Shown here in pieces: positions 17,342-28,186 of a stretch of 37,860 nt of DNA (the stretch's first letter is position 1; the number at the start of each line of letters is the position of its first letter). Source of the DNA: an uncultured Woeseiaceae bacterium (GTDB lineage Bacteria; Pseudomonadota; Gammaproteobacteria; Steroidobacterales; Woeseiaceae); the NCBI GenBank assembly GCA_947259145.1, contig CAMYLB010000309.1, positions 1 to 37,860 on the forward strand, read 5' to 3'. Position numbers and translations under genes: made by a program. A model generated the notes under the pieces. It did no database searches. It was not told the origin of the DNA and saw nothing but the letters and a program-made list of their open reading frames with translations.

Positions 17342-19930
17342 ATGTATCAGTGGCTAACGGATGCGCTGCGCGGCCCCTCGACCGTAATTACGGCAAATCG
17401 CCGACTGGCAAAAGTGTTGCGGGATGTGTTCGCAGAGCAGCAATTTTCCGCCGGAAAAGTCGCCTGGCAAAGCCCTGCGATTCATTCCTGGCAGGACTGG
17501 CTCGACAGCCGGTTGCTGGAAGCACCGGATCCCGCGTCTCTGCCTACGAGGATCAACGAGCACCATAGTCAGCTCTTGTGGGAGCGCTGTCTGCGCAAAG
17601 AAATCGGTGCGGACACTGCGGGGCTTGCAGGTCTCGTTCGGCTGTCCCGCAACACCTGGCAACGCCTGGCCGATTGGCGTGTGTCCATCCGGGAGGTCGC
17701 GCGGTCGGCTACGAGCAGCGATCAGCGACTGTTTGCCGCCGCGGCCGGTCGCTATCTCGGCGTTCTCGAGCGCGAGCATTGGGTGGACGACGCCGGACTC
17801 GGTGCTTTGGTCGAAGGTTTGATCGGTACGGGCCGCGTAACGAGCACCGGCCGGGTTACTTTTGTGGGCTTCGACCGGGACAGGCCGCTCGTCAGCTCCA
17901 TCATGAAGGCGCTTGCCGATAATGACTGCGACATAAGCTCGGCACCGGTGCCCGAAATTGCCGGGTCGGTTACTCTGCGGTGCTTCGAAAGCCCCGACGC
18001 TGAAATGCGTGCCGCCGGCGGCTGGGCACGTCAGCAGCTCGAAAACGACCCGAATCAGACGATAGCCATTATTGCCGGCGACCTGGAGCAGCGGGCGCAA
18101 CACAAGACACACCTGGTTCGAGAGGGGCTGGTCCCGGGCTGGCAATATGCACCAGGTTCCGTGGCACATGCGGTCAACGTTTCGTACGGACGCAAGCTGG
18201 TCGATTATCCAGCCGTGTCGATCGCCTTGTTGTTGTTGCGGTGGCTCGTTCGCGATCTTCCGGCAGGTGACCTTGGTCAATTGCTTCGCACACCGCTAAT
18301 CGCTTCAGCATCGACAGGCGGGCGCAGCCTGCTGGAACTGCGACTGCGACAATTACCGGATCGAAACTGGTCGCCCGCGATGCTATCGGCCGCGCTTCGC
18401 GGCCGCGAGGATGACACGGACGTTGCCGACTGGCTTCGTGTCGTCGCCTCAATCACGAAACGCCGAAGAGAGTTACCGAAAAGCGCGTCGCCCGCTGACT
18501 GGGCGATTTATGTCGATGAGTTTCTGAAAGCATGCCAATGGCCGGGTGAAGACACCTTGTCGAGCTTTGATTTTCAGCTCGTCAATCGTTGGCGGGAATT
18601 ACTCAATGATCTCGCGCGACTGGACCTTGTCAGTCCCGCGATGAGCTACAAGGCCGCAATTCACCGTCTTGAATTGATGGCTGCCGGGACGGTTTTTCAA
18701 CCCGAGTCGGAAGGCAGGGCCGTGCAGCTCATGGGGCCGCTCGAGGCATCGGGGGCCGAGTTCGATGCTATCTGGATAAGTGGTCTTAGCGCCGCGAACT
18801 GGCCGCCGCCCGGGAACCCGTCGCCCCTGGTCGCGCGCAGCCTGCAGCGACAAAAAGGCATGCCGGATGCGGAGCCCTCTGACACGCTGGCTTATGCCCA
18901 GCGAATGCTGGTGCGCCTCGGGAGTGCGGCCGATAAAGTGGTTTGCAGCTATGCGCTGACCGAAGACGATGCAGAGCAGTCTGCCAGCGGCCTCTTGCTG
19001 GCGCTGGGCGCCAAAGACGAGGCAGCCCAACCAGATCCTGGCTGGCATGCAGCCACATTGTCAAAGCGTGGTGCCGCGGTTGTTGTCGAAGAATCGGTGC
19101 CGAAGATTACCCCTGAAGAGCGCGTTTCGGGTGGCGCCGGCACGATTCAACGGCAAATGACAGATCCGATCGCGGCGTTCATCGTCGGGCGCCTCGGCGT
19201 TAGAAATCTGCAAGCTCAGGCCGTCGGGCTTCCGGCACTCTTGCGCGGCAATATCATTCACGACGCGCTTCACAAGCTCTACATCGACGCGCCGTCGCGC
19301 GGCGATATATGCGGTTGGTCCGGCGACGACACGCGCGGACGTATTGCGGCGGCCCTGGATGCAGCGTTCGCCCGACACGAACGCAACAGCGATATCGTGC
19401 TCATGGAATTGCTCAAGCTGGAACGCGAGCGTGTCGACGAGCTTTTGCACAATTTCGTGGCGATCGATCTCGCGCGGGGCGAATTCTCTATTGCAGCGGT
19501 CGAGCACGAAGTCACGTTTGCCGAAGCCGGGGTCCGCCTGCAGCTTCGTGTTGATCGGATCGATCGTTTGCCTGACGACAGCCTGGTAGTCCTGGACTAC
19601 AAGACAGGCGCAAAGAAAAAATTCCTGCAGAGCGACGGGCAACCACGAGAAATACAGCTGATAGCCTACGCGTGCGCACTTGACGACCCTATAGCTGCAG
19701 TAGCACTCGTGAATATCGATAGTCGTGAAGTGAGTTTCGACGGCGCGGGTCGGGGCTACACCGATGAAGCGGGCTGGCATGACTCACTGGCCGACTGGCA
19801 GCGACAGGTGCGCACGGCCTGTAGAGATTTAAGCCTCGGCGACGTGCGCATGAACCGTTTGCAGGGCGTTAAAGATGCCCGCTATTTCAACCTGCTCAGC
19901 CGCTATACGGAATTGCGTCGCGATGGCTGA
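17342..19930 (+). CDS. AddB-like PD-(D/E)XK nuclease / 'probable DNA repair protein'
   Basis: C-terminal nuclease motifs RGNIIHDALHKLY and VDRIDRLPDDSLVVLDYKTGAKK; next to a UvrD-type helicase. Confidence 0.85.
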   Translation: MYQWLTDALRGPSTVITANRRLAKVLRDVFAEQQFSAGKVAWQSPAIHSWQDWLDSRLLEAPDPASLPTRINEHHSQLLWERCLRKEIGADTAGLAGLVRLSRNTWQRLADWRVSIREVARSATSSDQRLFAAAAGRYLGVLEREHWVDDAGLGALVEGLIGTGRVTSTGRVTFVGFDRDRPLVSSIMKALADNDCDISSAPVPEIAGSVTLRCFESPDAEMRAAGGWARQQLENDPNQTIAIIAGDLEQRAQHKTHLVREGLVPGWQYAPGSVAHAVNVSYGRKLVDYPAVSIALLLLRWLVRDLPAGDLGQLLRTPLIASASTGGRSLLELRLRQLPDRNWSPAMLSAALRGREDDTDVADWLRVVASITKRRRELPKSASPADWAIYVDEFLKACQWPGEDTLSSFDFQLVNRWRELLNDLARLDLVSPAMSYKAAIHRLELMAAGTVFQPESEGRAVQLMGPLEASGAEFDAIWISGLSAANWPPPGNPSPLVARSLQRQKGMPDAEPSDTLAYAQRMLVRLGSAADKVVCSYALTEDDAEQSASGLLLALGAKDEAAQPDPGWHAATLSKRGAAVVVEESVPKITPEERVSGGAGTIQRQMTDPIAAFIVGRLGVRNLQAQAVGLPALLRGNIIHDALHKLYIDAPSRGDICGWSGDDTRGRIAAALDAAFARHERNSDIVLMELLKLERERVDELLHNFVAIDLARGEFSIAAVEHEVTFAEAGVRLQLRVDRIDRLPDDSLVVLDYKTGAKKKFLQSDGQPREIQLIAYACALDDPIAAVALVNIDSREVSFDGAGRGYTDEAGWHDSLADWQRQVRTACRDLSLGDVRMNRLQGVKDARYFNLLSRYTELRRDG

Positions 19931-22900
19931 CCCACACCTTCTAGAGGATGACCTGCGGGCGCGAACAGATGCGCTGGATATATCGCGTTCTTTCATCGTG
20001 CAGGCGCCCGCGGGGTCCGGCAAAACCGAACTCCTGATTCAGCGCTACTTGAAGCTACTTGCCGCCGTCGATAATCCCGAGGAAGTGCTGGCCATTACAT
20101 TTACGCGCAAGGCAGCCGCTGAAATGCAGTTTCGCGTTTTGGCTGCCCTGCAAGTTGCGCAGCTCGGCGAAGAACCAGCGGAGGACCATCAGAAGCTGAC
20201 CAAAGCGCTGGCGGTGGCGGCGTTGCAGCATGATCGCGAGCATGGGTGGCAGTTGCTCGTGAACCCGCGACGTATGCGGATTCAGACACTGGATTCACTC
20301 AATGCACTGATCGCGCGATTGCGGCCCATCAGTTCGCCTGAAGGTGCGAGCGGCGCGCGGATCGTTACCGACGCCGAACTCAGTTCCTTGTATCGTGCCG
20401 CCGCACTGGCGACGCTGGACTGGCTTGCGGAAAGCGGGCCGATGAACTCGGCAACGCGCGAAGTCCTGATACACGTCGACAACAATACGCAGGTTTATGT
20501 TTCCTACCTGGTGCAGATGCTGCGTACGAGGGACCAGTGGTTGCCTTTTATTGGCAGCGGGCTGCTCACAGGGCACGAAGCCGATGCGCTCAGGCAACGA
20601 TTTGAGCAAGACCTCGAAACATCCGTGACGGAACATCTGCAGCGTACGGCGTCGGCATTTGAAACTGCCGTCGGCACTGCACTGTCCGAGCTACAGGGCT
20701 ATGCCGCAGCGAACTTGCGGGACGGTGGCTCAATGGCGGATCCGATTTGTGCGCTGCACGAGCAGATAGGATCACCAGCAGCGCATTCGAGCAATATTCC
20801 AGAGTGGCAGGGTCTCGCCGAGTTGTTGCTGACGAGGACAGGCCAGTTTCGGAAAAAAGTTGATAAGCGCCAGGGCTTTCCACCCGGCGACGGTGGACAA
20901 AAGGCGGCGATGCATGCCTTGCTGGAAGAACTGGCGGAGCAGGAAGAATTCGCGGAGTTGCTTGATGGGGTCCGTGGGTTGCCACCGGTGCAGTACAGCG
21001 ATGAACAGTGGCAGGTACTTCTCGCGCTATTTCGTTTATTACCGCTGGCGGTTACCGAACTTAAGCGTTTATTCACGGAACTAGGTGTTGCCGATCACAC
21101 CGAGATCGCTTTGACAGCAGGGGTGGCGCTTGGCACCGCGGAAAACCCCGGGGATGTTGCGTTGCTGCTCGATTACCAGGTGCGTCATCTACTGGTCGAC
21201 GAAATGCAGGATACCTCGAGTGCGCAATATCAAATGCTCGAGGCCTTGACGGGCGGCTGGGAGCAGGGCGATGGCCGCACTTTGTATTGTGTCGGCGACC
21301 CCATGCAGTCTATCTATCGGTTCCGCAATGCCGAGGTTGGTCAGTTTCTGCTCGCGAAAAAATACGGCATCGGAAATGTGACACTCACATCGCTCCTGTT
21401 ACGCAGAAATTTTCGCTCCGGCCAATTCCTGGTCGACTGGTTCAACACGGTGTTCCCGGAAATTCTCGCGCCGCGAGACGACCCGTCAAGCGGAGCCGTA
21501 TCGTATTCCGAAGCAGTCAGCGTCCCGCATTTGGCGGGAGCAGGCCGTTGTTACGTCCATCCGGTGTTCGGCAGCAGCGTCGAGCAGGAAGCGAAACTCG
21601 GCTGCAAGGTGATTTCTGAGACGCTGACTCAACACGCCGAAGACGAGATAGTCGTTCTCGTGCGCGGGCGCACACAGCTACCAAACCTGCTGGCCCAACT
21701 TCGAAAAGAGGGTATCGGCTATCGCGCAATAGAAATCGATCGCCTTACCGACTTGCCGGAAGTCATCGAAGTGCTCGCGCTCACTCGCGCGGCAGTGCAT
21801 CAGGGGGACCGTCTTGCCTGGCTCGCGATCCTGCGTGCGCCGTGGATAGGCCTGGACTGGACCGATCTGCATGCCCTGCGTACCACGTGCTGGCCACTCT
21901 GGTGGCGCCAAGACGGCTGCAGGGACTCAGGCAGCTCATTGAGGTTGCCTGGATGACGCTCGGCGGGCCGGCGATCCTCGCCGACGACTATGCCGTCAGC
22001 AACGTCTATCGATATTTTGACGTTCTCGAAAAGCATGAACGCTGCGGGTCGCTGACGGACGTGGCAGAGCTCGAGTCGATGCTCGATCTCGAACGAGTGT
22101 CCAGTGACGTAAACGCACGGCTGCAGGTCATGACAATGCACCGGGCCAAAGGTCTCGAGTTTGAGCACGTATTGTTGTACGGACTTGGGCGTTTGCCGGG
22201 TAGTGGCAATCGCAGGGTGCTGTCGTGGTTTGATGTGCCGGGGGAGCACGGCGCCGCAAGAAAGGTGATCAGCCCGGTTGGTCCCCGCAACGAACTCAGC
22301 ACCGACCCGGTGCATCGCTTCATCGAACTGAGTGAGGCCGGGAAAGACCGACACGAGCAAGCGCGATTGCTGTACGTGGCCTGCACCCGCGCGCGCAAAT
22401 CATTACATCTGATCGGACACACAACGGTTACTCCAGACAGTTCGGCTTTCAAACCGCCCGCCAAGCGAAGTCTGTTGCACCTCTTGTGGCCTGCACTCGA
22501 GCCACAATATTCGAGCGCATTTGTCGACCATGTTCCTGAGGATTCCCTTGACGACGACGTCTGGATGAGTCCGGTATTACGCCGGTTCAAAACGAACTGG
22601 ACGCTGCCGCCTGTCGCATCATTGCCGGGGTCACCCGCTGGTGTCGATCTGAGTACCGTGGATGAAGAGGTCGAGTTCTACTGGGTGGGAACAGAAGCAC
22701 GCATTGCCGGTACGATTGTGCACCGTTGGCTGTATCTGTTCGCCGCAAACCGCGCGACACCGAATCCGGAGTTGCTATCCGACTACAGACCCGTAACGCG
22801 CCGATGGCTGAAAGAGATGGGTGTTGGTGAGGTCATGATCGAAACCATCACCGAGCGGGTTGAAGGCGCCTTGCGAAGCACGCTGACCGATGCGAAAGGC

Positions 22901-23203
22901 CAGTGGATCGCCAGCGGCGACGGGCATGCCGAAATGGCGTTAACGGGAGTGTATGAGGGCAAGATAGAGTCCATCGTTCTCGATCGCGTTCGGATCGACA
23001 GTGATGGCGTGCACTGGATTATTGACTACAAAACAAGCTCACATGAAGGCGGTAATCTGGCGGGTTTCCTTCGGGCAGAAACGGATCGCTACAGACCGCA
23101 GCTAAGAAAATACGCGGCGATTTACACAGCCTATGCAGGCACTGAGGCGCGCTGCGCATTGTATTTCCCGCTGCTGCAGACTTTCGTCGAGGTCGAGGTA
23201 TAG
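19923..23203 (+). pseudogene. AddA-like UvrD/RecB helicase-nuclease, frame disrupted near 21880
   Basis: Walker A VQAPAGSGKTELLIQRYL, VDEMQDTSSAQYQMLE, VGDPMQSIYRFRNAEVG in frame 1. A second frame carries WMTLGGPAIL, VMTMHRAKGLEFEHVLLYGLGR, RLLYVACTRARKSLHLIG and the nuclease motif WIIDYKTS. Confidence 0.9.
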
Positions 23204-23218
23204 CGGCGATGTGACTGG

Positions 23219-23959
23219 CTAGAGGCGACCCTCTATGCGCAATTCCTGCTGCCCGCGTTCGTCGGCAGGTCCGAGGTACTGCATTTGCTTTCGCAGAGCC
23301 GCCGGTGTTTCGGGTTTCGCAACCAACTGAGCGATAAACTGGTAGCTGCGATCGTCTTTGATCTGCAGGCTGCCGGCCAGATCCAAAACACCATCCGTGT
23401 CTTCAACGCTGGCCGCAACGCCGTTGTTCTGCGTGAAAAATTCCGCGCGGTATCCTCCAATGGGCTCGCGGCTGAGCGATGGTGCCAGCAGGTCGTTTAC
23501 CTGCACTGTTCCACTGGCCATGATCGGCAGGCCGTCACGAATTCGAATGCGATCGAACTGCAGGGTGGCGTCGCCGCTCAAACCACGAACTCGCAGAGTC
23601 TGGGCGAGCGCCAGCAGCGGGAACGACGCGGTCAGATCGGATACGGTCACCGTGCCGCCGAGGCCGATACCGACGTTACCTTCGACGAAACCGGATATGG
23701 GAGCACCTTTGACGCGGTAGACCAATTTGCCTGTGAACAAATGCAGGGGTCGTATCAGCCAGCTGACGTCGCTCAGGTATATGCCATCCATCGCAACGGC
23801 ATTGGCCCTACCGCTCCATACTGTTCCATGGATACCGCTTGCGGCGAGCTCGGGCGGGGCTGCCCACTGGTAGGCGATACGCGCAGGAAATAAGACTAGC
23901 AGAGCGAGTACAAGCGTTAGTGCTGCGACAAGCAGCAGGCCGCGTTTGGTGTGAATCAA
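23219..23959 (-). CDS. gspN: Type II secretion system protein N
   Basis: PARIAYQWAAPPELAASGIHGTVWSGRANAVAMDGIYLSDVSWLIRPLHLFTGKL; end of the gsp operon. Confidence 0.85.
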   Translation of the reverse strand: MIHTKRGLLLVAALTLVLALLVLFPARIAYQWAAPPELAASGIHGTVWSGRANAVAMDGIYLSDVSWLIRPLHLFTGKLVYRVKGAPISGFVEGNVGIGLGGTVTVSDLTASFPLLALAQTLRVRGLSGDATLQFDRIRIRDGLPIMASGTVQVNDLLAPSLSREPIGGYRAEFFTQNNGVAASVEDTDGVLDLAGSLQIKDDRSYQFIAQLVAKPETPAALRKQMQYLGPADERGQQELRIEGRL

Positions 23960-24447
23960 AGAGCGCGCTCCAGCGTCAACGTCGCATTGACGCGGCCCGG
24001 CGCGGATTGGGTCCCCGTTGAGACGCTCCCTGCCTGAACATGCATGGCATGCTGAGCGCTAAGGTCTCCGAGCCACAGCACGAGGTCGTCGAACGCCACG
24101 TTTTCGAATTCAACCCGAATGCCATTGCTGCTTGTCGGCTGGCTGCGCCGACGAAATTGCTCAAGTTGGCGGCTGCGCAGCGTCTGGTCAACGACAATGA
24201 TCGGTGCTTGCTGACCGGCCTTCACAGTGGAACCGGAGGCTTGACTGCCGCTCTTTGCCAGGCTCTTCAGGGGCTGCAATTCTGCTAATGATCGCTGCCA
24301 GTCATCGACACTCGTGGCCATGGAATCGTGGTTCCTGTCCAGCGGGGCCCAGATGAACCCGTACATCAGGGCAACGACGACGATGACGGCGCCGAGGCCA
24401 ACGAAGAGTTGTTCGCGCGATTCCAGCGATTCGAACCAGTCCTTCAT
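23956..24447 (-). CDS. gspM: Type II secretion system protein M
   Basis: MKDWFESLESREQLFVGLGAVIVVVALMYGFIWAPLDR; RSQPTSSNGIRVEFENVAFDDLVLWL. Confidence 0.88.
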   Translation of the reverse strand: MKDWFESLESREQLFVGLGAVIVVVALMYGFIWAPLDRNHDSMATSVDDWQRSLAELQPLKSLAKSGSQASGSTVKAGQQAPIIVVDQTLRSRQLEQFRRRSQPTSSNGIRVEFENVAFDDLVLWLGDLSAQHAMHVQAGSVSTGTQSAPGRVNATLTLERAL

Positions 24448-25709
24448 GATCCTGCCTCGCGTATTTGCAGGCGGCTGCTGATTTGGTCGGCAACCTGGTC
24501 GGTCGACTGGATCGAGGCCTGAAACACCCCGGACGCACTGACAGATTTTTGTATGTTGTCGAGCGTTGCAACATCCGGCGACGTTATGCGGACATCGATC
24601 ACGCCGGCTCGGTAGCTGATGGTCTCGATGCGTGCATTCGAATTTTGGGCCATCGCCTCGCTGAGTTGTCGCAAGGAAGGCAGGAATACCTGTGGGCCGG
24701 TTGCAGCACCCAGTCCCTGTTTGACAGACCGCACCGCGTTGAGAGGGTCCAACACCTCGCGCGTGTCGCCGGGTCGGATCTGCCGGTATTCATCCATGAA
24801 CTGCGCCTGCAGCGCCGCTTCCTCCTGTGTAAGCCGGTACAGGTCTACGCCCTTTGCGAACAGACCCACTATCACAAGGCCAAGTATCAGTACCGCCGCG
24901 TTCCGCCACGGGCGAAACTGTGTTCGGTAGTCGGTTTTTACACCGTATCGGCCTTGCAGCAGGTTGACGCCGTTGCCACTCGCCACGGTGACGGCGAGCC
25001 GGGGCAGCGCACCGTCGGGCAGGAGGTTGACGTCGACACTGTGCAATTCGTGCCTGAGAGCGATCCAGTCGTGCGACAGGCGTTCTTCATCGGCGGCTTC
25101 ACAATAAGCAACAAGATGGCCTGACGGCTCACCGTCCTCCTGTTCTTCGTCGCTGCGGTCGGACAACATCCCTGCGGCAACCAGCGTGTCGCTGGGCTGC
25201 ACACCCTGCATCACGAACTCCGAATCCGCGCCATCGTTAAACATGACGCAGTCGCCGTCGATCAGGATACTCATCGTCCCTGGAATGCGTGCAAGACCAT
25301 AATTCGCCGAGACCATGCGGTTTGCGGAAATGCCAGCGTCATCGAGCGCCCCGAGCCATTCGTCCATTCTGGCGCGCGCGACCACAGCAACCGGCAGCTT
25401 GCCGTTTTCACGGCGTACGCCCGACGCAAAATGCAATGTATCCACTTCATCGGCCAGGCTTTCTTCAAGCGCAAAGGGCAGTGCAGCACGGAGTCGGGGT
25501 CCGCTGCGAATAGGAATTTCTGCGGTAGTCGTTAACACCTCGGTGGCTGGCACGAGCACGATAACCGGCCGGCCGCGGACATCCCTGGCCGCGTCAGCCA
25601 GGGAACCTGAGACCGTTTGTCCGCGGCGGGTACCGCTGTCGTCAGCCACGATCCATTCGACCGCAAGGTCTGACGTATGTCCCAATCGGATGACGAGATA
25701 CTCGGACAC
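24444..25709 (-). CDS. gspL: Type II secretion system protein L
   Basis: LPFALEESLADEVDTLHFA; WRNAAVLILGLVIVGLFAKGVDLYRLTQEE; operon position. Confidence 0.88.
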   Translation of the reverse strand: MSEYLVIRLGHTSDLAVEWIVADDSGTRRGQTVSGSLADAARDVRGRPVIVLVPATEVLTTTAEIPIRSGPRLRAALPFALEESLADEVDTLHFASGVRRENGKLPVAVVARARMDEWLGALDDAGISANRMVSANYGLARIPGTMSILIDGDCVMFNDGADSEFVMQGVQPSDTLVAAGMLSDRSDEEQEDGEPSGHLVAYCEAADEERLSHDWIALRHELHSVDVNLLPDGALPRLAVTVASGNGVNLLQGRYGVKTDYRTQFRPWRNAAVLILGLVIVGLFAKGVDLYRLTQEEAALQAQFMDEYRQIRPGDTREVLDPLNAVRSVKQGLGAATGPQVFLPSLRQLSEAMAQNSNARIETISYRAGVIDVRITSPDVATLDNIQKSVSASGVFQASIQSTDQVADQISSRLQIREAGS

Positions 25710-26650
25710 TAGATGGTTCCCAGGCTGCGGCTTATCGGAATTACGTCAGGACTATTTGGGTCCCGATGTAACACAGTGAACAAAGTTATCCGAACCGTAT
25801 CAATCTGGACGACAGCCTTCAATTGAAAATAACTGGTCGTTTCCGAGATCCACTGTTGCATTCCCTCGGCGACCAGCGGCGCGAACACCCCGGCATAGTC
25901 TACGAAACCGCCATCCTCGCGCAAAGCAATAAGCCCCTCGGCGTCGGCTTCGCGGACATTCGGACCGAGTGATTGCAGCACAGCCAGCGATGCCGTATTT
26001 ACGTTGATCGGCGTTCGCTCTGGCAAGGCCGTCACGTGCGGCAGCAGAATCTCGTAGCTTTCGCGGTCCATGCCGTCGAGGGCTGCGAGTTCTGTGACGT
26101 TAGCAATGCGTTGATTGGCCGTGCGATAGGCCGGTGTTAACGCGGAATAAAGCGGATCCTCGGCTCCATCAGGAATGCCCTCGGTCTGATCTGCATCGAG
26201 CCAGTCGGCCGTTACGCCTGCCAGCCGCGGGTCGAGGCCCAGGGCAGCCAGCAATCGCTCGAACTGTTCGAAGGATGGCTTATCAATCTCACCATTACCA
26301 TCCAGCAGATTATTGATATTGAATCGGCCCTGCAGATCCTCGATCTTGCCATAGATTTCGCCCTGGACCGCCTGGGCTTCGATGGGCAGAGCCGGGATCT
26401 CCGTGGCCCAGATTTCTCCCAGGTGATCGGATGTGCTGCCGCTCGCCGTATCGTCCCGCAGGATGGTGCGCACCCAGCCTTCGGAACCAATGGCCACCTG
26501 GATCGCCTGGTCACGGTACAGCATTACCATGGTGCGTCTGACGTCGAGTGCGTTATTCCAGGACAATCCTGCAGCCACAGACCCCGCCAACGCCGTGATC
26601 AGTAGCGCGGTTATCAGCGCTACGCCGCGCCTCTGCAGGACGAGCTTCAC
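25709..26650 (-). CDS. gspK: Type II secretion system minor pseudopilin GspK
   Basis: RRGVALITALLITALAGSVAAGL; EDLQGRFNINNL; PINVNTASLAVLQSL. Confidence 0.92.
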   Translation of the reverse strand: MKLVLQRRGVALITALLITALAGSVAAGLSWNNALDVRRTMVMLYRDQAIQVAIGSEGWVRTILRDDTASGSTSDHLGEIWATEIPALPIEAQAVQGEIYGKIEDLQGRFNINNLLDGNGEIDKPSFEQFERLLAALGLDPRLAGVTADWLDADQTEGIPDGAEDPLYSALTPAYRTANQRIANVTELAALDGMDRESYEILLPHVTALPERTPINVNTASLAVLQSLGPNVREADAEGLIALREDGGFVDYAGVFAPLVAEGMQQWISETTSYFQLKAVVQIDTVRITLFTVLHRDPNSPDVIPISRSLGTI

Positions 26651-27159
26651 TGTGATACCTCAACGAGCCTGTTGATCTCGCCTTCGTCGGCCAGGGTCAG
26701 GACGATTTCAACTGCGCGTGGCAAACTGGTGTTCGGCCCTCCCTGGCCCGACAGTGGCGGCCATTGGTCAGTCCATTCATCCGGCGGCTGCAGGAAACGG
26801 AATGTCAGGCTTTCGACATCCTCGAGCATGACCGTCGCCAATGGCGTGTTGTTCACCGTTCGGTCGAGGACGTTCCAGTGATAGCGAATCAACTCGCCAT
26901 CTTCGATTCGGTACGCCGTGCGCTGCATCGTGCTGCGCGGCACGCCCGCAGGATTCGGCCAACCGCCGTGGGTCAGTTGCAGGGCGAATTCCGACCCGAA
27001 ACTGGACTGTAGTGCCGGCACCGGTGCGTCGCCGAGTTCGACGCGAACCGGTCGAGGCACGCTTTGCATTAACTCAGTGCTGAGAGCCATCACTCCAAAA
27101 ACAGTGAGCGCGACAAACACTTCAATCAGTGTGAATCCCTTTTGCAGTAGCGGCCTCAA
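26647..27159 (-). CDS. gspJ: Type II secretion system minor pseudopilin GspJ, TTG start overlapping the gspI stop; probable internal in-frame deletion
   Basis: LRPLLQKGFTLIEVFVALTVFGVMALS followed directly by ELMQSVPRPVRVELGDAPVPAL; GGWPNPAGVPRSTMQRTAYRIEDGELIRYHWNVLDRT is the GspJ body. Confidence 0.85.
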   Translation of the reverse strand: MRPLLQKGFTLIEVFVALTVFGVMALSTELMQSVPRPVRVELGDAPVPALQSSFGSEFALQLTHGGWPNPAGVPRSTMQRTAYRIEDGELIRYHWNVLDRTVNNTPLATVMLEDVESLTFRFLQPPDEWTDQWPPLSGQGGPNTSLPRAVEIVLTLADEGEINRLVEVSQ

Positions 27160-27587
27160 CTCGTAGCTCCACTCGAACGTAAGCCGCGGCTCCAGATCTG
27201 GTTGGCCCGGCCGACAGGCATGGGTTCGCCAATGAAACCCGTCACAGTTCGGATGTTGTACTCGCTTCCTGCATGCGATACCGAAACATCGAGGCGGTAA
27301 AACCCTTCGATACCTGTTTCGGAAATTACGGCGCGCCATGACCATTGACTATTGGCATAGTCGACTTCGCCACTGGTTGAACTGACCTCCGGTGTAACAT
27401 TTGCAAGACGCAGTTCTGCGATCTTGTTATGTGCTATCCAACCGGCGTAAGTGCGTTCCCGCATTGAGTTCGCGGCATCGATCATCTGATTCATGCTGGC
27501 CGCGATGGCGGTTAGCGAAAAGGCTACGATCGTGAGCGCTACCATGACCTCGACCAGCGTGAATCCGCGTTGTGTTCTGCAAATCAT
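27156..27587 (-). CDS. gspI: Type II secretion system minor pseudopilin GspI
   Basis: CRTQRGFTLVEVMVALTIVAFSLTAIAASMNQMIDAANSMRERTYAGWIAHNKIAELRL. Confidence 0.92.
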   Translation of the reverse strand: MICRTQRGFTLVEVMVALTIVAFSLTAIAASMNQMIDAANSMRERTYAGWIAHNKIAELRLANVTPEVSSTSGEVDYANSQWSWRAVISETGIEGFYRLDVSVSHAGSEYNIRTVTGFIGEPMPVGRANQIWSRGLRSSGATS

Positions 27588-27593
27588 CGCTGC

Positions 27594-28154
27594 TCAGTCG
27601 TCCTGATCCACGAATTCGATGGCACCAAGCACATTGCCGCGCATAACAAGTTGCTGATCGTTGCGTGGGCGTTTGAGGCGTATTTCGAAAGCCGTTGATT
27701 CACCGCTGGAAAAAACAAATAGATGCGGTGCGTAGGTTTCGACCGTGAGAGACATTCCTTCATCGTCCGGGTCCTCGATCAATTTCGGATCGTTCTCGAG
27801 AAGAATGAGTTTGTCTTCGACGTAGAGTTCGAATTCCATGCCCTCAGGTAGTTGCCGCATTCGAAACAGGTCATCGCCCTGTACTTCGCTCCATCGGGAG
27901 TCAAACGGATCAAACTCCACGAAACGGTAGGTCGACGACATCAGCTCAAGCCCGAATTCACGCCCCTGCATAACGGCCTCATCCTGTGCCAGTTCAATCA
28001 ACGTCGCGAGCCGTTTGCGCTCGGTGTCGAGTTCACGGTCATCACCGATAAGATTCATGGACATCAGCGCGACGCCCGAAATAATCGCGATGATGATCAC
28101 GACTACAAGGATCTCGATCAGCGTGAATCCGCGCTCTTTTCGAATCGTTGACAT
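27594..28154 (-). CDS. gspH: Type II secretion system minor pseudopilin GspH
   Basis: RGFTLIEILVVVIIIAIISGVALMSMNLIGDDRELDTERKRLATLIELAQDEAVMQGREFGLEL. Confidence 0.92.
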   Translation of the reverse strand: MSTIRKERGFTLIEILVVVIIIAIISGVALMSMNLIGDDRELDTERKRLATLIELAQDEAVMQGREFGLELMSSTYRFVEFDPFDSRWSEVQGDDLFRMRQLPEGMEFELYVEDKLILLENDPKLIEDPDDEGMSLTVETYAPHLFVFSSGESTAFEIRLKRPRNDQQLVMRGNVLGAIEFVDQDD

Positions 28155-28186
28155 CAGGGCAGCGGGCCCTTGCTGGCCCTGGAAAC

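Noticed and set aside
17354-18280. 308-aa minus-strand ORF opposite the AddB-like gene
   Set aside because: Shadow ORF in high-GC coding DNA; Arg/Pro-rich mixed translation without domain motifs.
19061-19780. 239-aa minus-strand ORF opposite the AddB-like gene
   Set aside because: Same reasoning; it lies antisense to the conserved nuclease domain.
17342-23203. AddB/AddA-like pair as a novel anti-phage nuclease-helicase system
   Set aside because: The motifs and order match the known housekeeping AddAB-like repair pair; no extra defence gene is nearby.
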